A stretch of DNA of 6,586 bases from NCBI GenBank assembly GCA_017860335.1, contig JAFNAU010000136.1, positions 1 through 6,586 on the forward strand, in the 5' to 3' direction. The first letter of the stretch is position 1. Each line of letters opens with the position of its first letter. The DNA comes from Bacteroidota bacterium. GTDB taxonomy: Bacteria; Bacteroidota; Bacteroidia; Bacteroidales; Paludibacteraceae. The notes below the pieces were generated by a model, which saw only the letters and a program-made list of their open reading frames with translations, did no database searches and was not told the origin of the DNA. Of this stretch, positions 1 to 6,586 are shown one piece after another. The translations under genes and the position numbers were made by a program.

Positions 1-204
1 AAACAAGTAACATGCAGCATAAAAAAGAGAAAAAAATCCGGTTATGAAACCGTAAATATCATCGCCAAAATGAAATTCAGGTTTGATAAATTCGTCCCAA
101 GTAAGCGAAAGTACCTGACGGTCAAGGTAGTTGATGGTTATGGTTGCAAACAGTAAAGTCACTATTGTCCATCGGAACTTCGTCATTTTTTGTGTTTTAT
201 TCAT
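1..204 (-). CDS. ExuT-like hexuronate MFS transporter, N-terminal part (cut by window edge)
   Basis: This is the first 68 codons of an inner-membrane sugar-acid transporter of the major facilitator superfamily; the rest lies beyond the left edge. The frame is open from ATG at 204 to base 1. After a short basic start comes FRWTIVTLLFATITINYLDR (residues 10-29), the first transmembrane helix ending in the N-Y-L/M-D-R-Q motif typical of the anion:cation symporter branch that includes the hexuronate transporter ExuT. VLSLTW (31-36) and the start of a second helix (about 51-68) follow, as in Bacteroidota homologues. Likely role: proton-coupled import of glucuronate or galacturonate. It starts 26 bp after the eda stop, so it is probably the next gene of the same operon. 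A second ATG at 186 (residue 7) is a possible alternative start; neither has a Shine-Dalgarno sequence. Substrate is inferred from family and neighbours; other sugar acids are possible. Confidence 0.85.
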   Translation of the reverse strand, partial: MNKTQKMTKFRWTIVTLLFATITINYLDRQVLSLTWDEFIKPEFHFGDDIYGFITGFFSLFYAACYLF

Positions 205-230
205 GATATAATTTTTATTGTTATTGAAAA

Positions 231-896
231 TTATTTTTTTATTCTTTTGACAATAGCAATGGCATCGCTGCATAGTTTTGTAATTCCCGCCCAATCACCT
301 GTTTTGATCATTTCTGCAGGAAACAGATTGGATCCCATGCCCACACAGGTAACTCCGGCATCGAACCAGCCTTTCAGATTGGTTTCTTCGGGTTTTACGC
401 CACCGGTAACCATCAGCATCGACCAGGGCATGGGTGCTTTCAAACCTTTTACAAAACCAGTTCCCAACACATCGCCCGGGAAAACCTTGCAAACATCGCA
501 ACCGGCTTCCTGTGCAAAGCCGACTTCGGTCACAGAGCCGCATCCGGGTGCATAGGGCACCAATCGACGGTTACATACTTTCGCCACTTCAGGATTGAAG
601 AGCGGACCAACCACAAAATTGGCTCCCAACTGAATATACATGGCTGCTGTGGGTGCATCAACGATGGAACCGATTCCAACTATCATTTCAGGGCATTCTA
701 CCTGAGCATATTTAACTAATCCGGCAAAAACTTCCTGAGCAAAATCACCGCGGTTGGTAAATTCAAATGCACGTACACCTCCTTGATAGCAAGCTTTCAG
801 TACATTTTTGGCAACTTCGCCGTCTTTGTGATAAAACACCGGAATGATACCGGTTTCTGACATTGCAGTCAGTACCTGAATTTTATTGAATTTCAT
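231..896 (-). CDS. eda: KDPG/KHG aldolase (2-dehydro-3-deoxy-phosphogluconate aldolase)
   Basis: Cytoplasmic class I aldolase that cleaves 2-keto-3-deoxy-6-phosphogluconate to pyruvate and glyceraldehyde-3-phosphate, the last step of hexuronate breakdown and of the Entner-Doudoroff pathway. The 221 residues match the normal length (about 205-225) and form one TIM-barrel domain. Visible landmarks are GGVRAFEFTNR (39-49) with the catalytic Glu45 and substrate-binding Arg49, PGCGSVTE (117-124), the Schiff-base lysine Lys137 in CDVCKVFPGD, and the phosphate-binding TGGV (164-167). The form with FYHKD near the N-terminus and FTNRGDFA resembles Bacteroidota Eda proteins rather than the E. coli one. 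The start is the ATG at 896, 28 bp after the kdgK stop; the ORF ends with a lysine-rich tail (KRIKK). Kinase and aldolase side by side act on consecutive intermediates, which supports KDPG as the main substrate. Some relatives also cleave 4-hydroxy-2-oxoglutarate or KDPGal. Confidence 0.95.
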   Translation of the reverse strand: MKFNKIQVLTAMSETGIIPVFYHKDGEVAKNVLKACYQGGVRAFEFTNRGDFAQEVFAGLVKYAQVECPEMIVGIGSIVDAPTAAMYIQLGANFVVGPLFNPEVAKVCNRRLVPYAPGCGSVTEVGFAQEAGCDVCKVFPGDVLGTGFVKGLKAPMPWSMLMVTGGVKPEETNLKGWFDAGVTCVGMGSNLFPAEMIKTGDWAGITKLCSDAIAIVKRIKK

Positions 897-924
897 AATT
901 GTTAGCTTAATAATTTAACTGTAT

Positions 925-1965
925 TTATCTGGAAACGCGTCCGCTTCCGTCACCCTTCATTAGATTTTCGACTTCTGAAACTGTAACCAGATTGAAATCG
1001 CCATAAATGGTATGTTTCAGACAAGAAGCCGCAACAGCGAAATCAAGCGCTTTCTGATCGTCGGTAGTATAAGTCAGCAGACCATAAATGAGGCCACCCA
1101 TAAACGAATCGCCGCCACCAACACGGTCAACAATATGTGTAATATCATAACGTTTGGACTGATGCAGTGTGTCGTTGCTGTAAAGCACTCCGCCCCATGT
1201 GTTATGATTGGCATTGATAGAACCACGAAGGGTAATAATTACTTTTTTTGCACGTGGAAATTTATTCATCAGCTGAACACATACCGACTGAAATTCTGCG
1301 GCATCTACCTCGCCACCGGTATGCTCTGCATCAAAACCTTCGGGTTTAATCCCGAAAACTTTCTCGGCATCTTCCTCGTTCCCTAATATGATATCGCAAC
1401 CAGCAACCAGTTCGGGCATTATTTCGGATGCTTTTTTGCCGTATTTCCAGAGATTTTTCCGGTAATTAAGATCGGTAGATACAGTTACACCCAGTTCGTT
1501 GGCCACTTTAATAGCTTCCAGGCAAGCATCGGCAGCACCTTGAGAGAGTGCGGGTGTGATGCCAGTCCAGTGAAACCAGTCTGCATCTTTAAGTACTTCA
1601 TGCCAGTTGATCATGCCCGGTTTTATATCAGCAATGGATGAGTTTGCACGGTCATATACCACTTTACTACTACGTGAAACAGCTCCGGTCTCGAGAAAAT
1701 AAATACCTACCCTTTCGCCGCCTCTGATTATTTCTTTAGTTCCTACGTTGTATTTTCTCAGTTCCGAAACACACCAGTCTGCTATATCATTTTGTGGCAA
1801 ACGTGTTACGAATTCTGTATCTATCCCGTAATTAGCCAATGACACAGCCACATTGGCCTCGCCTCCGCCAAATGTAGCGTTCAGACTGTTGGATTGTAAG
1901 AACCGCTGATATCCCGGAGTTGCTAACCGCAACATAATTTCTCCGAATGTTACTACTTTACTCAT
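925..1965 (-). CDS. kdgK: 2-keto-3-deoxygluconate kinase, PfkB family
   Basis: Cytoplasmic sugar kinase that phosphorylates 2-keto-3-deoxygluconate with ATP to KDPG, the substrate of the next gene, eda. The 346-residue protein is a full-length PfkB/ribokinase-type enzyme. It opens with VVTFGEIMLRL (4-14); the sugar-binding glycine-rich segment GGGEANVAVSLANYG is at 33-47. The second PfkB signature DRVGGGDSFMGG is at 280-291, with Asp286 as the expected catalytic base and the GGG before it as anion hole. The TDLNYRKNLW segment (164-173) and the ILGNEEDAEKVFG stretch (193-205) are also typical of KdgK. The C-terminus ends in KGDGSGRVSR, which I associate with Bacteroidota KdgK proteins. The ATG at 1965 is preceded by an A-rich leader (AAAAAAGAAACAGAA) instead of a Shine-Dalgarno. 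The 76-bp gap to uxaC is the longest inside the operon. A fructokinase or other PfkB role is possible from the fold, but the neighbours make KDG by far the best substrate. Confidence 0.93.
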   Translation of the reverse strand: MSKVVTFGEIMLRLATPGYQRFLQSNSLNATFGGGEANVAVSLANYGIDTEFVTRLPQNDIADWCVSELRKYNVGTKEIIRGGERVGIYFLETGAVSRSSKVVYDRANSSIADIKPGMINWHEVLKDADWFHWTGITPALSQGAADACLEAIKVANELGVTVSTDLNYRKNLWKYGKKASEIMPELVAGCDIILGNEEDAEKVFGIKPEGFDAEHTGGEVDAAEFQSVCVQLMNKFPRAKKVIITLRGSINANHNTWGGVLYSNDTLHQSKRYDITHIVDRVGGGDSFMGGLIYGLLTYTTDDQKALDFAVAASCLKHTIYGDFNLVTVSEVENLMKGDGSGRVSR

Positions 1966-2041
1966 TTCTGTTTCTTTTTTATTTTATCCTTATGTTATTC
2001 TAATATTATCTCATTCAGCCATTTATGATTTATCCTCTTTT

Positions 2042-3448
2042 TTAGAACTCGAAATATCTCTTTGCATTGAAGTAAGAAATATCTTCTACCATTTTCCCCA
2101 GGAAATCTATCTCTGAAGCTGGTAAAAGTCCGTTTTCAACATCATTTCCGATCAGGTTGCAAAGAATGCGGCGGAAATATTCATGGCGCGGATAAGACAG
2201 GAAACTGCGCGAGTCGGTAAGCATACCTACAAAACGGCTTAGTAATCCCAGATTTGATAAAGAATTCAGCTGAGCTTCCATACCGGTTTTCTGATCGAGG
2301 AACCACCATCCGGAACCAAACTGTATTTTACCGGCAACTGAACCATCCTGAAAATTCCCTATCATGGTTGTGATCAAATCATTATCACGCGAATTGAGAT
2401 TATAAAGGATTGTTTTCGCCAACTGATTGTTTTTATCGAGCTGATCCAGAAAACGGCTCATGGATTTGGCAACTGTAAAATCGCCTATCGAATCAAAACC
2501 GGTATCGGCTCCGAGTTTTCCGAACAAACGTGAATTGTTATTACGAATGGCTCCGTAGTGGAATTGTTGTGTCCATCCTTTTTCCCAGTCCATCAAAGCG
2601 CCTTCGTGGAGCATGGCCGATTTGAATTTGATAATTTCTTCGGGTTGTAAATTTGTACCTCCGTACACCTTATTGAAAATCAAATCAATTTCGTTTTGGG
2701 TATATGGTTCGGCATAAAATTCCTCAATGCCGTGGTCTGAAAGCTTACAACCAACTGTGGCAAAGAAATCGTGACGTTTGCGCAACGCGGCTATCAAATC
2801 GGCAAAATTACTGATTTTAACTCCGGAGACTTCCGAAAGCTTTTCCACATAGGCTCTGTATTCCTTTGGATTTTCCACAGCCATCGCTTTGTCGGGACGC
2901 CAGGTTGGCAGAACTTTTATTTCGAAACCTTCGTTTTTTAGGGCTAAGTGATGTTCAAGACTGTCAACAGGATCATCGGTTGTACACACTGTTTCAACAT
3001 TATATAGTTTCATCAGTCCGCGGGCTGAAAATTCGGGAGTGCGCAGTTTCGCTGTACATTCTTCGTATATCCCGGCAGCAGTTTGTGGATTAAGAAGTTT
3101 AGTCACTCCAAATGCTGATTTCAATTCCAGATGTGTCCAGTGATATAGCGGATTTCGCATGGTGTAGGGCACTGTTTCTGCCCACTTATCGAATTTTTCA
3201 CGGTCGGACGTATCTTTTCCGGTACAAAAACGTTCATCGACGCCATTAGTACGCATTGCACGCCATTTATAATGGTCGCCTTCAAGCCATATCTGACCGA
3301 TATTATCAAATTTCCGGTCGTTGGCAATAAATTCAGGGTTCAGATGGCAATGATAATCGATGATGGGTTGCAGCTTTGCATGTTCGTGATACAGTTTTTG
3401 GGCTGTTTCAGTCTGCAACAAAAAATTCTCGTTAATAAATTCCTTCAT
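2042..3448 (-). CDS. uxaC: Glucuronate/galacturonate isomerase (uronate isomerase)
   Basis: Cytoplasmic isomerase of the amidohydrolase-superfamily uronate isomerase group. It converts D-glucuronate to D-fructuronate and D-galacturonate to D-tagaturonate, the first intracellular step of hexuronate use. At 468 residues it has the family's usual length (about 470). The N-terminal DYHCHL (31-36) holds the metal-binding pair His33/His35. Highly conserved stretches follow in order: GDHYKWRAMRTNGV (57-70), NPLYHWTHLEL (99-109), TTDDPVDSLEHH (156-167), VLPTWRPDKA (179-188), QFHYGAIRNNN (295-305), GSGWWF (378-383) and MLTDSRSFLSYPRHEYFRR (409-427), where Asp412 is the probable metal or catalytic aspartate. 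All expected motifs are intact. It begins 16 bp after the stop of the DUF4861 gene, with no Shine-Dalgarno but an A-rich leader, so co-transcription is very likely. Assignment is firm; which of the two uronates is the natural substrate cannot be told from sequence. Confidence 0.97.
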   Translation of the reverse strand: MKEFINENFLLQTETAQKLYHEHAKLQPIIDYHCHLNPEFIANDRKFDNIGQIWLEGDHYKWRAMRTNGVDERFCTGKDTSDREKFDKWAETVPYTMRNPLYHWTHLELKSAFGVTKLLNPQTAAGIYEECTAKLRTPEFSARGLMKLYNVETVCTTDDPVDSLEHHLALKNEGFEIKVLPTWRPDKAMAVENPKEYRAYVEKLSEVSGVKISNFADLIAALRKRHDFFATVGCKLSDHGIEEFYAEPYTQNEIDLIFNKVYGGTNLQPEEIIKFKSAMLHEGALMDWEKGWTQQFHYGAIRNNNSRLFGKLGADTGFDSIGDFTVAKSMSRFLDQLDKNNQLAKTILYNLNSRDNDLITTMIGNFQDGSVAGKIQFGSGWWFLDQKTGMEAQLNSLSNLGLLSRFVGMLTDSRSFLSYPRHEYFRRILCNLIGNDVENGLLPASEIDFLGKMVEDISYFNAKRYFEF

Positions 3449-3464
3449 TTTTAATGCTTTATAT

Positions 3465-4694
3465 TTATTTCTTCTTTATTTTTACCAATACCGGATTATT
3501 GAGGCGGTCGAGCACTTCATTCACACATTTCAGGAAAGTTGCTTTATCGGCTACCGGTTCCCAGTCGAGTTCCCAGGTGGGCATAAAATAATATTCCACA
3601 GTTCCGTTTTCGGGCTGTAGAACTACTACATGGCTTAATTCATCTTCAGTAATTTTTTGCAACTGTTTTGTGCGGTAGAATACGGTGAGTCCCTGCATAT
3701 CGTTGTTGAGACTTTGTTTGCCAAAAGTAGCTATGTAGGACCATTCCCCGGTAGATTTTTCGGGTTTGATCAACTCTGCATTTTTATCTTTGACAATACC
3801 GGTGGCAATATTGGGCAGGCTTTTATCCACTGAAAGTTCCATGTGCGAAGCACGGCTGCCGGCATCAATTGATATCAGCGATTTCAGGTTGCATTTTACC
3901 CCGTTTGCCTGCCAGCCATAATAGGTTGTCATTACCTGCGAACGTATTTTACCATCGGCAGGAATAAAGCTGATTACACTGTCCGTTTTTTCAACACGTA
4001 CTGCCTTCGTTCCATTCCAAACAGCAATTGAACCTATACCCAGCGAGTTACCCACTTTCATATTGTCCATTCCCCAATCGGCCATGTGGTGATATTTTTC
4101 GTAATCTTCAGTCCCTACAAACGGAAGTACAATACCCGGCGTACGTTTACCAAATACATCAATTCCGTTACGCCAGTCAAGATAAAAGCGAAAAGCGACC
4201 TTATCACTTTCCCACCCCGGACCTTCATATTTAATATAGTAAGCGTGATCGGTAAAGTTGTCGGGCATACGCATGTAATTGGGTTTTACCCACGAGAATC
4301 CACCTTCATATACCTTTCCGGCAAATTTTCCACCAATTTTGTGGGCAATTTCAGCATAGGTACGTTTGGGATATTTGTCGGCGTTTCCTTTTTTTAAATA
4401 ATATTTTGTTGTGGAAAATGGTTTGATATTGGCTACAGGAAATATTGCCTTCTGATCTCCCTTGAGGTCGGTTGAGATTTCGAGCGGAACAATTTCATTT
4501 TCAGACGAAACAACCACATAATTTCCTGCCGTAAGTCGAGAACCGGACAGTGGCACTTCCACGGTATAATCCCTGAGTGTTTTGTCTGATTTATTAGTTA
4601 CCAGAACCGTCTGTGAAACGACCGTTTGCGCACCAGATATTAGAAAAATTAAAAACAGCGTTAGACTGCTGTTAAAATAAAGTAATTTTTTCAT
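3465..4694 (-). CDS. Secreted DUF4861 family protein, function not established
   Basis: A 409-residue exported protein with no settled biochemical role that I know of. Residues 1-27 look like a type I signal peptide: MKK, a hydrophobic core (LTLFLIFLISGA), then possible cleavage near VVS-Q (27/28) or SGA-Q (22/23). No lipobox cysteine is seen, so it is probably periplasmic and soluble rather than a lipoprotein. I place it in DUF4861 from YEGPGWESDKVAFRF (156-170), followed directly by YLDWRNGIDVFGK (171-183), and from HHMADWGMDNMKVG (202-215) and the C-terminal YFMPTWELDW (369-378). These regions are rich in Trp, Asp and aromatic residues, as expected for a carbohydrate-binding or carbohydrate-active protein, and there are no other transmembrane segments. 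From memory, this family often sits in Bacteroidota loci for pectin or other uronate polymers. As first gene of this uronate operon, 16 bp before uxaC, it most likely handles uronate-containing oligosaccharides or free uronates outside the cytoplasm; that is inference. A catalytic residue cannot be named. Confidence 0.85.
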   Translation of the reverse strand: MKKLLYFNSSLTLFLIFLISGAQTVVSQTVLVTNKSDKTLRDYTVEVPLSGSRLTAGNYVVVSSENEIVPLEISTDLKGDQKAIFPVANIKPFSTTKYYLKKGNADKYPKRTYAEIAHKIGGKFAGKVYEGGFSWVKPNYMRMPDNFTDHAYYIKYEGPGWESDKVAFRFYLDWRNGIDVFGKRTPGIVLPFVGTEDYEKYHHMADWGMDNMKVGNSLGIGSIAVWNGTKAVRVEKTDSVISFIPADGKIRSQVMTTYYGWQANGVKCNLKSLISIDAGSRASHMELSVDKSLPNIATGIVKDKNAELIKPEKSTGEWSYIATFGKQSLNNDMQGLTVFYRTKQLQKITEDELSHVVVLQPENGTVEYYFMPTWELDWEPVADKATFLKCVNEVLDRLNNPVLVKIKKK

Positions 4695-4748
4695 CTTGAA
4701 TACTGATAAAAAATTGACAATAAAATTTCGTTATTAGGGGAAATAAAG

Positions 4749-4762
4749 TCCGTGCAAATATA
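4749..4762 (-). promoter_or_regulatory. Candidate Bacteroidota-type promoter for the uronate operon
   Basis: On the minus strand, 4762-4755 reads TATATTTG, a perfect match to the Bacteroidota housekeeping -7 consensus TAnnTTTG. A start of transcription would be expected near 4749, giving a leader of about 55 nt before the DUF4861 ATG at 4694. The upstream -33 element is less good: a TTTTG ends at 4788, leaving 25 bp to the -7 box instead of the usual 19-21 or so. It is the only match to the -7 consensus that I found in any gap between genes of this window, and it sits in the only long gap, between mfd and the catabolic genes. This supports a single promoter driving DUF4861, uxaC, kdgK, eda and the transporter. 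In such AT-rich sequence a chance match is possible. Confidence 0.55.
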
Positions 4763-4775
4763 ATCATAATTTTTA

Positions 4776-4789
4776 TGCTGGCTTCAGCA
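4776..4789. repeat. Short inverted repeat between the -33 and -7 boxes, possible operator
   Basis: The sequence TGCTG-GCTT-CAGCA is a 5-bp inverted repeat with a 4-bp centre. It lies 13 bp upstream of the -7 box (4755-4762) and overlaps the only TTTG that could serve as -33 element. It is a GC-rich island in a very AT-rich gap. A dimeric regulator bound here would block RNA polymerase, as expected for a uronate-responsive repressor of the GntR or LacI type. No regulator gene is in the window, and a 5-bp arm is short enough to arise by chance. Confidence 0.25.
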
Positions 4790-4910
4790 AAATAGGATAA
4801 AAAAGTACCAAAAATATGATAATAAAGTACATAATAATGATAAAATACATATATCACGGCAAAAAAACCATTCCGTCTTACATTATTATTCTGATTTTAT
4901 TTTTGAGACA

Positions 4911-4923
4911 GCAGAAAATCTGC
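4911..4923 (-). terminator. Weak hairpin just after the mfd stop
   Basis: Eight bases after the mfd stop codon, the minus strand reads GCAGA-TTT-TCTGC, a 5-bp stem with a 3-base loop. It could help end mfd transcription or protect the mRNA end. It is not followed by a T-run on the minus strand (the next bases are TGTCTCAAAAA), so it is not a standard intrinsic terminator. No better candidate was seen between mfd and the uronate genes, so mfd transcription may end by Rho or partly read through. Confidence 0.2.
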
Positions 4924-4931
4924 AGCTTTTA

Positions 4932-6586
4932 TTAGATACCCTCAAATATCTGGAAGGCTTTCTGTATGTTATTGATATCGGTAAAAATAACCGAACGCTT
5001 GCCGTTTTGTTCGCGAAGACGGCAAATTCGCGGATTGCGGGCCATATATTGCAATAACCGACCAAATTCGTCGGACTGGTAATATGTCGATTTCAGGTTG
5101 GATACTAAGTAAGCAATCATCTGTCCGTTTTTCAGTACCAGTTTTTCAACACCGAAACGCATTGCATTCCATCTCAACCGGACAATCAGCATGAGATCGG
5201 TTGCCTGTTGGGGTAATTTGCCGAAACGGTCTTCAAGTTGCAGTTGAAATACCTTCAACTCATTCTCATTTTCCAGATTATCGAGCTCGCGGTACATATT
5301 GATACGTTCTGACACATTTTCGATATACTCGGACGAAAACATCAGTTCAAGATCCGTATCAATCTGGCAATCGGTTACGTAAGCCTTACTTCTGTCCTTA
5401 TCAACCCGTTCGTCGGCATACAGTTCTGCAAATTCTTCGTCCTTTAGCTCATGTACCGCCTCGTTGAGTATCCGCTGATAGGTTTCATAACCCAGGTCGG
5501 CAATAAATCCGCTTTGTTCGGCGCCAAGCATATTTCCGGCTCCCCGTATATCCAGATCCTGCATGGCGATATTAAATCCGCTTCCCAGCTCGGAGAAAGT
5601 TTCAATAGCCTGCAACCGGCGTCGGGCATCGGGAGTGAGTAAACTCATTTCCGGCGCGAGCAGATAACAGTAAGCTCTTCGATTACTTCGCCCTACCCTG
5701 CCCCGGAGCTGATGTAAATCGCTCAGTCCAAACCGATGTGCGCTGTTTATGATAATGGTATTTACATTAGGAATGTCGATACCGGATTCGATGATGGTTG
5801 TGGCAACCAGCACATCATATTCATAATCAATAAAATCCACAATCACTTCTTCAAGCTTTTCGGCCGGCATCTGTCCATGACCCACAGCTACCCGACAACC
5901 AGGCACCAGCCGTTTTATCATTGCTTCAATCATATAGATGTTCTGTATCCTGTTGTTAACAAAGAATACCTGACCATTTCTGTTCATCTCTAACTGAATG
6001 GCTTCCCTTATAACATCTTCATCGAATGCATGAATTTCGGTTTGAACCGGATAACGGTTTGGCGGTGGAGTATTGATAATCGACAAGTCGCGCGCGCCAA
6101 GCAAGGAGAATTGCAGTGTGCGGGGTATGGGCGTAGCGGTCAGTGTGAGTGTATCTACATTGACTTTCAGTTCCTTCAGGCGTTCTTTTACCGTCACTCC
6201 AAACTTTTGTTCCTCATCAATGATAAGTAAACCAAGATCCTTGAATTTTATGGTTTTTCCTACCAGTTTATGAGTTCCGATAATAATATCTATTTCACCA
6301 TTGGCCAACCTGTCCAGTGTTTCCTTTGCCTTCTTGGGTGCTTTTGCCCGGCTCAGGTAAGAAATAGTGCATGGAAAATCTTTCAATCGGTCTTTGAAAG
6401 TATTGTAATGCTGCATGGCAAGCACAGTGGTGGGCACAAGCACAGCCACTTGTTTGCTGTCGGCAACAGCTTTGAAAGCTGCACGGATTGCCACTTCGGT
6501 TTTGCCAAATCCCACATCACCGCAAACAAGCCGGTCCATGGGCATTTCGGACTCCATGTCTTTCTTTATATCAGCGGTTGCTTTTG
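4932..6586 (-). CDS. mfd: Transcription-repair coupling factor Mfd, C-terminal half (5' end outside window)
   Basis: Superfamily 2 DNA translocase that pushes stalled RNA polymerase off damaged DNA and recruits UvrA. About 551 codons are present of the roughly 1,100 usual for the family, and the frame stays open through the right edge (residues KATADIKKD precede the ATG at 6557). That ATG is therefore internal, not the start. Counting from it: Walker A GDVGFGKTE (13-21), the DEEQ box (114-117), motif III TATPIPRTL (140-148), GHGQMP (226-231), motif V TTIIESGIDIP (253-263) and motif VI QLRGRVGRS (283-291). The Mfd/RecG-specific TRG region follows (MQDLDIRGAGNMLGAEQSG, 332-350), with the coupling arginine and glutamine present. 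The last ~140 residues form the TRCF C-terminal domain (from about LELMFSSEYI, 403-412) that masks the UvrA-binding surface. RecG is excluded by this domain. The gene looks intact. It is a housekeeping neighbour with no functional tie to the uronate genes. Confidence 0.97.
   Translation of the reverse strand, partial: KATADIKKDMESEMPMDRLVCGDVGFGKTEVAIRAAFKAVADSKQVAVLVPTTVLAMQHYNTFKDRLKDFPCTISYLSRAKAPKKAKETLDRLANGEIDIIIGTHKLVGKTIKFKDLGLLIIDEEQKFGVTVKERLKELKVNVDTLTLTATPIPRTLQFSLLGARDLSIINTPPPNRYPVQTEIHAFDEDVIREAIQLEMNRNGQVFFVNNRIQNIYMIEAMIKRLVPGCRVAVGHGQMPAEKLEEVIVDFIDYEYDVLVATTIIESGIDIPNVNTIIINSAHRFGLSDLHQLRGRVGRSNRRAYCYLLAPEMSLLTPDARRRLQAIETFSELGSGFNIAMQDLDIRGAGNMLGAEQSGFIADLGYETYQRILNEAVHELKDEEFAELYADERVDKDRSKAYVTDCQIDTDLELMFSSEYIENVSERINMYRELDNLENENELKVFQLQLEDRFGKLPQQATDLMLIVRLRWNAMRFGVEKLVLKNGQMIAYLVSNLKSTYYQSDEFGRLLQYMARNPRICRLREQNGKRSVIFTDINNIQKAFQIFEGI

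Noticed and set aside
190..555. 121-residue plus-strand ORF opposite eda
   Set aside because: It is the antisense shadow of a well-conserved aldolase. It has no recognisable domain, and its hydrophobic N-terminal part comes from the AT-rich gap and the eda 3' end.
1093..1128. GGGD instead of the common GAGD in the PfkB signature of the kinase
   Set aside because: DRVGGGDSF is normal for KDG kinases as I know them; the catalytic aspartate is present, so this is not a defect.
1012..1386. 124-residue plus-strand ORF opposite kdgK, and similar plus-strand ORFs opposite uxaC, DUF4861 and mfd
   Set aside because: All lie inside genes of known family on the other strand, resemble no known protein, and have no promoter or leader of their own.
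2011..2022. Three-codon reading frame ATG-GCT-GAA-TGA on the minus strand in the uxaC-kdgK gap, 11 nt after a GAGG
   Set aside because: Too short to judge. Genes in this window do not use Shine-Dalgarno sequences, so the GAGG gives no support, and no attenuator structure is visible after it.
4672..4857. 61-residue minus-strand ORF between mfd and the DUF4861 gene
   Set aside because: It overlaps the DUF4861 start in another frame, runs straight across the candidate promoter, and has the Tyr/Phe/Ile-rich make-up expected from AT-rich noncoding DNA.
4858..4883. Run of seven T on the minus strand (4867-4861) as an intrinsic terminator for mfd
   Set aside because: No stable stem precedes it; only a 4-bp pairing across the T-run itself can be drawn.
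6555..6557. ATG at 6557 as the start of a 541-residue helicase
   Set aside because: The frame continues to the window edge with residues matching Mfd, and the domains upstream of the Walker A motif are missing only because the window ends.

Overview
The window comes from a member of the Bacteroidota, probably a Bacteroidales or Marinilabiliales-type anaerobe or polysaccharide degrader; the genus cannot be fixed from this sequence. Four things point there: a family (DUF4861) largely known from that phylum, Bacteroidota-type versions of Eda, KdgK and UxaC, AT-rich gene leaders without Shine-Dalgarno sequences, and a perfect match to the Bacteroidota -7 promoter element (TAnnTTTG) ahead of the main gene cluster. 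All recognised genes lie on the minus strand, so transcription runs from right to left.

Layout in the direction of transcription. The right end (6586 to 4932) holds the C-terminal half of mfd, the transcription-repair coupling factor; its 5' half is outside the window. A 237-bp AT-rich gap follows, holding a candidate promoter (-7 box at 4755-4762) and a small inverted repeat just upstream of that box. Next come five closely spaced genes: a secreted DUF4861 protein (4694-3465), glucuronate isomerase uxaC (3448-2042), 2-keto-3-deoxygluconate kinase kdgK (1965-925), KDPG aldolase eda (896-231) and the first 68 codons of an ExuT-like hexuronate transporter of the major facilitator superfamily (204 to the left edge). 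The gaps between these genes are 16, 76, 28 and 26 bp, and no clear terminator was seen in them, so they read as one operon.

Function. The operon encodes uptake and breakdown of hexuronates (glucuronate/galacturonate), the monomers released from pectin, glucuronoxylan and similar polymers. The transporter would import the uronate, UxaC isomerises it to fructuronate or tagaturonate, KdgK phosphorylates 2-keto-3-deoxygluconate (KDG), and Eda cleaves KDPG to pyruvate and glyceraldehyde-3-phosphate. The steps between UxaC and KdgK (UxuB/UxuA or UxaB/UxaA) are not in the window; they may lie beyond the transporter or elsewhere. The DUF4861 protein is the one member without an assigned function; it has a signal peptide, so it should act outside the cytoplasm on the same class of substrate.

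I see no RNA genes, CRISPR arrays, insertion sequences or prophage remnants, and no broken genes. Both edge genes are cut only by the window. This is mostly an ordinary catabolic locus; the DUF4861 protein and the control region in front of it deserve the closest look.
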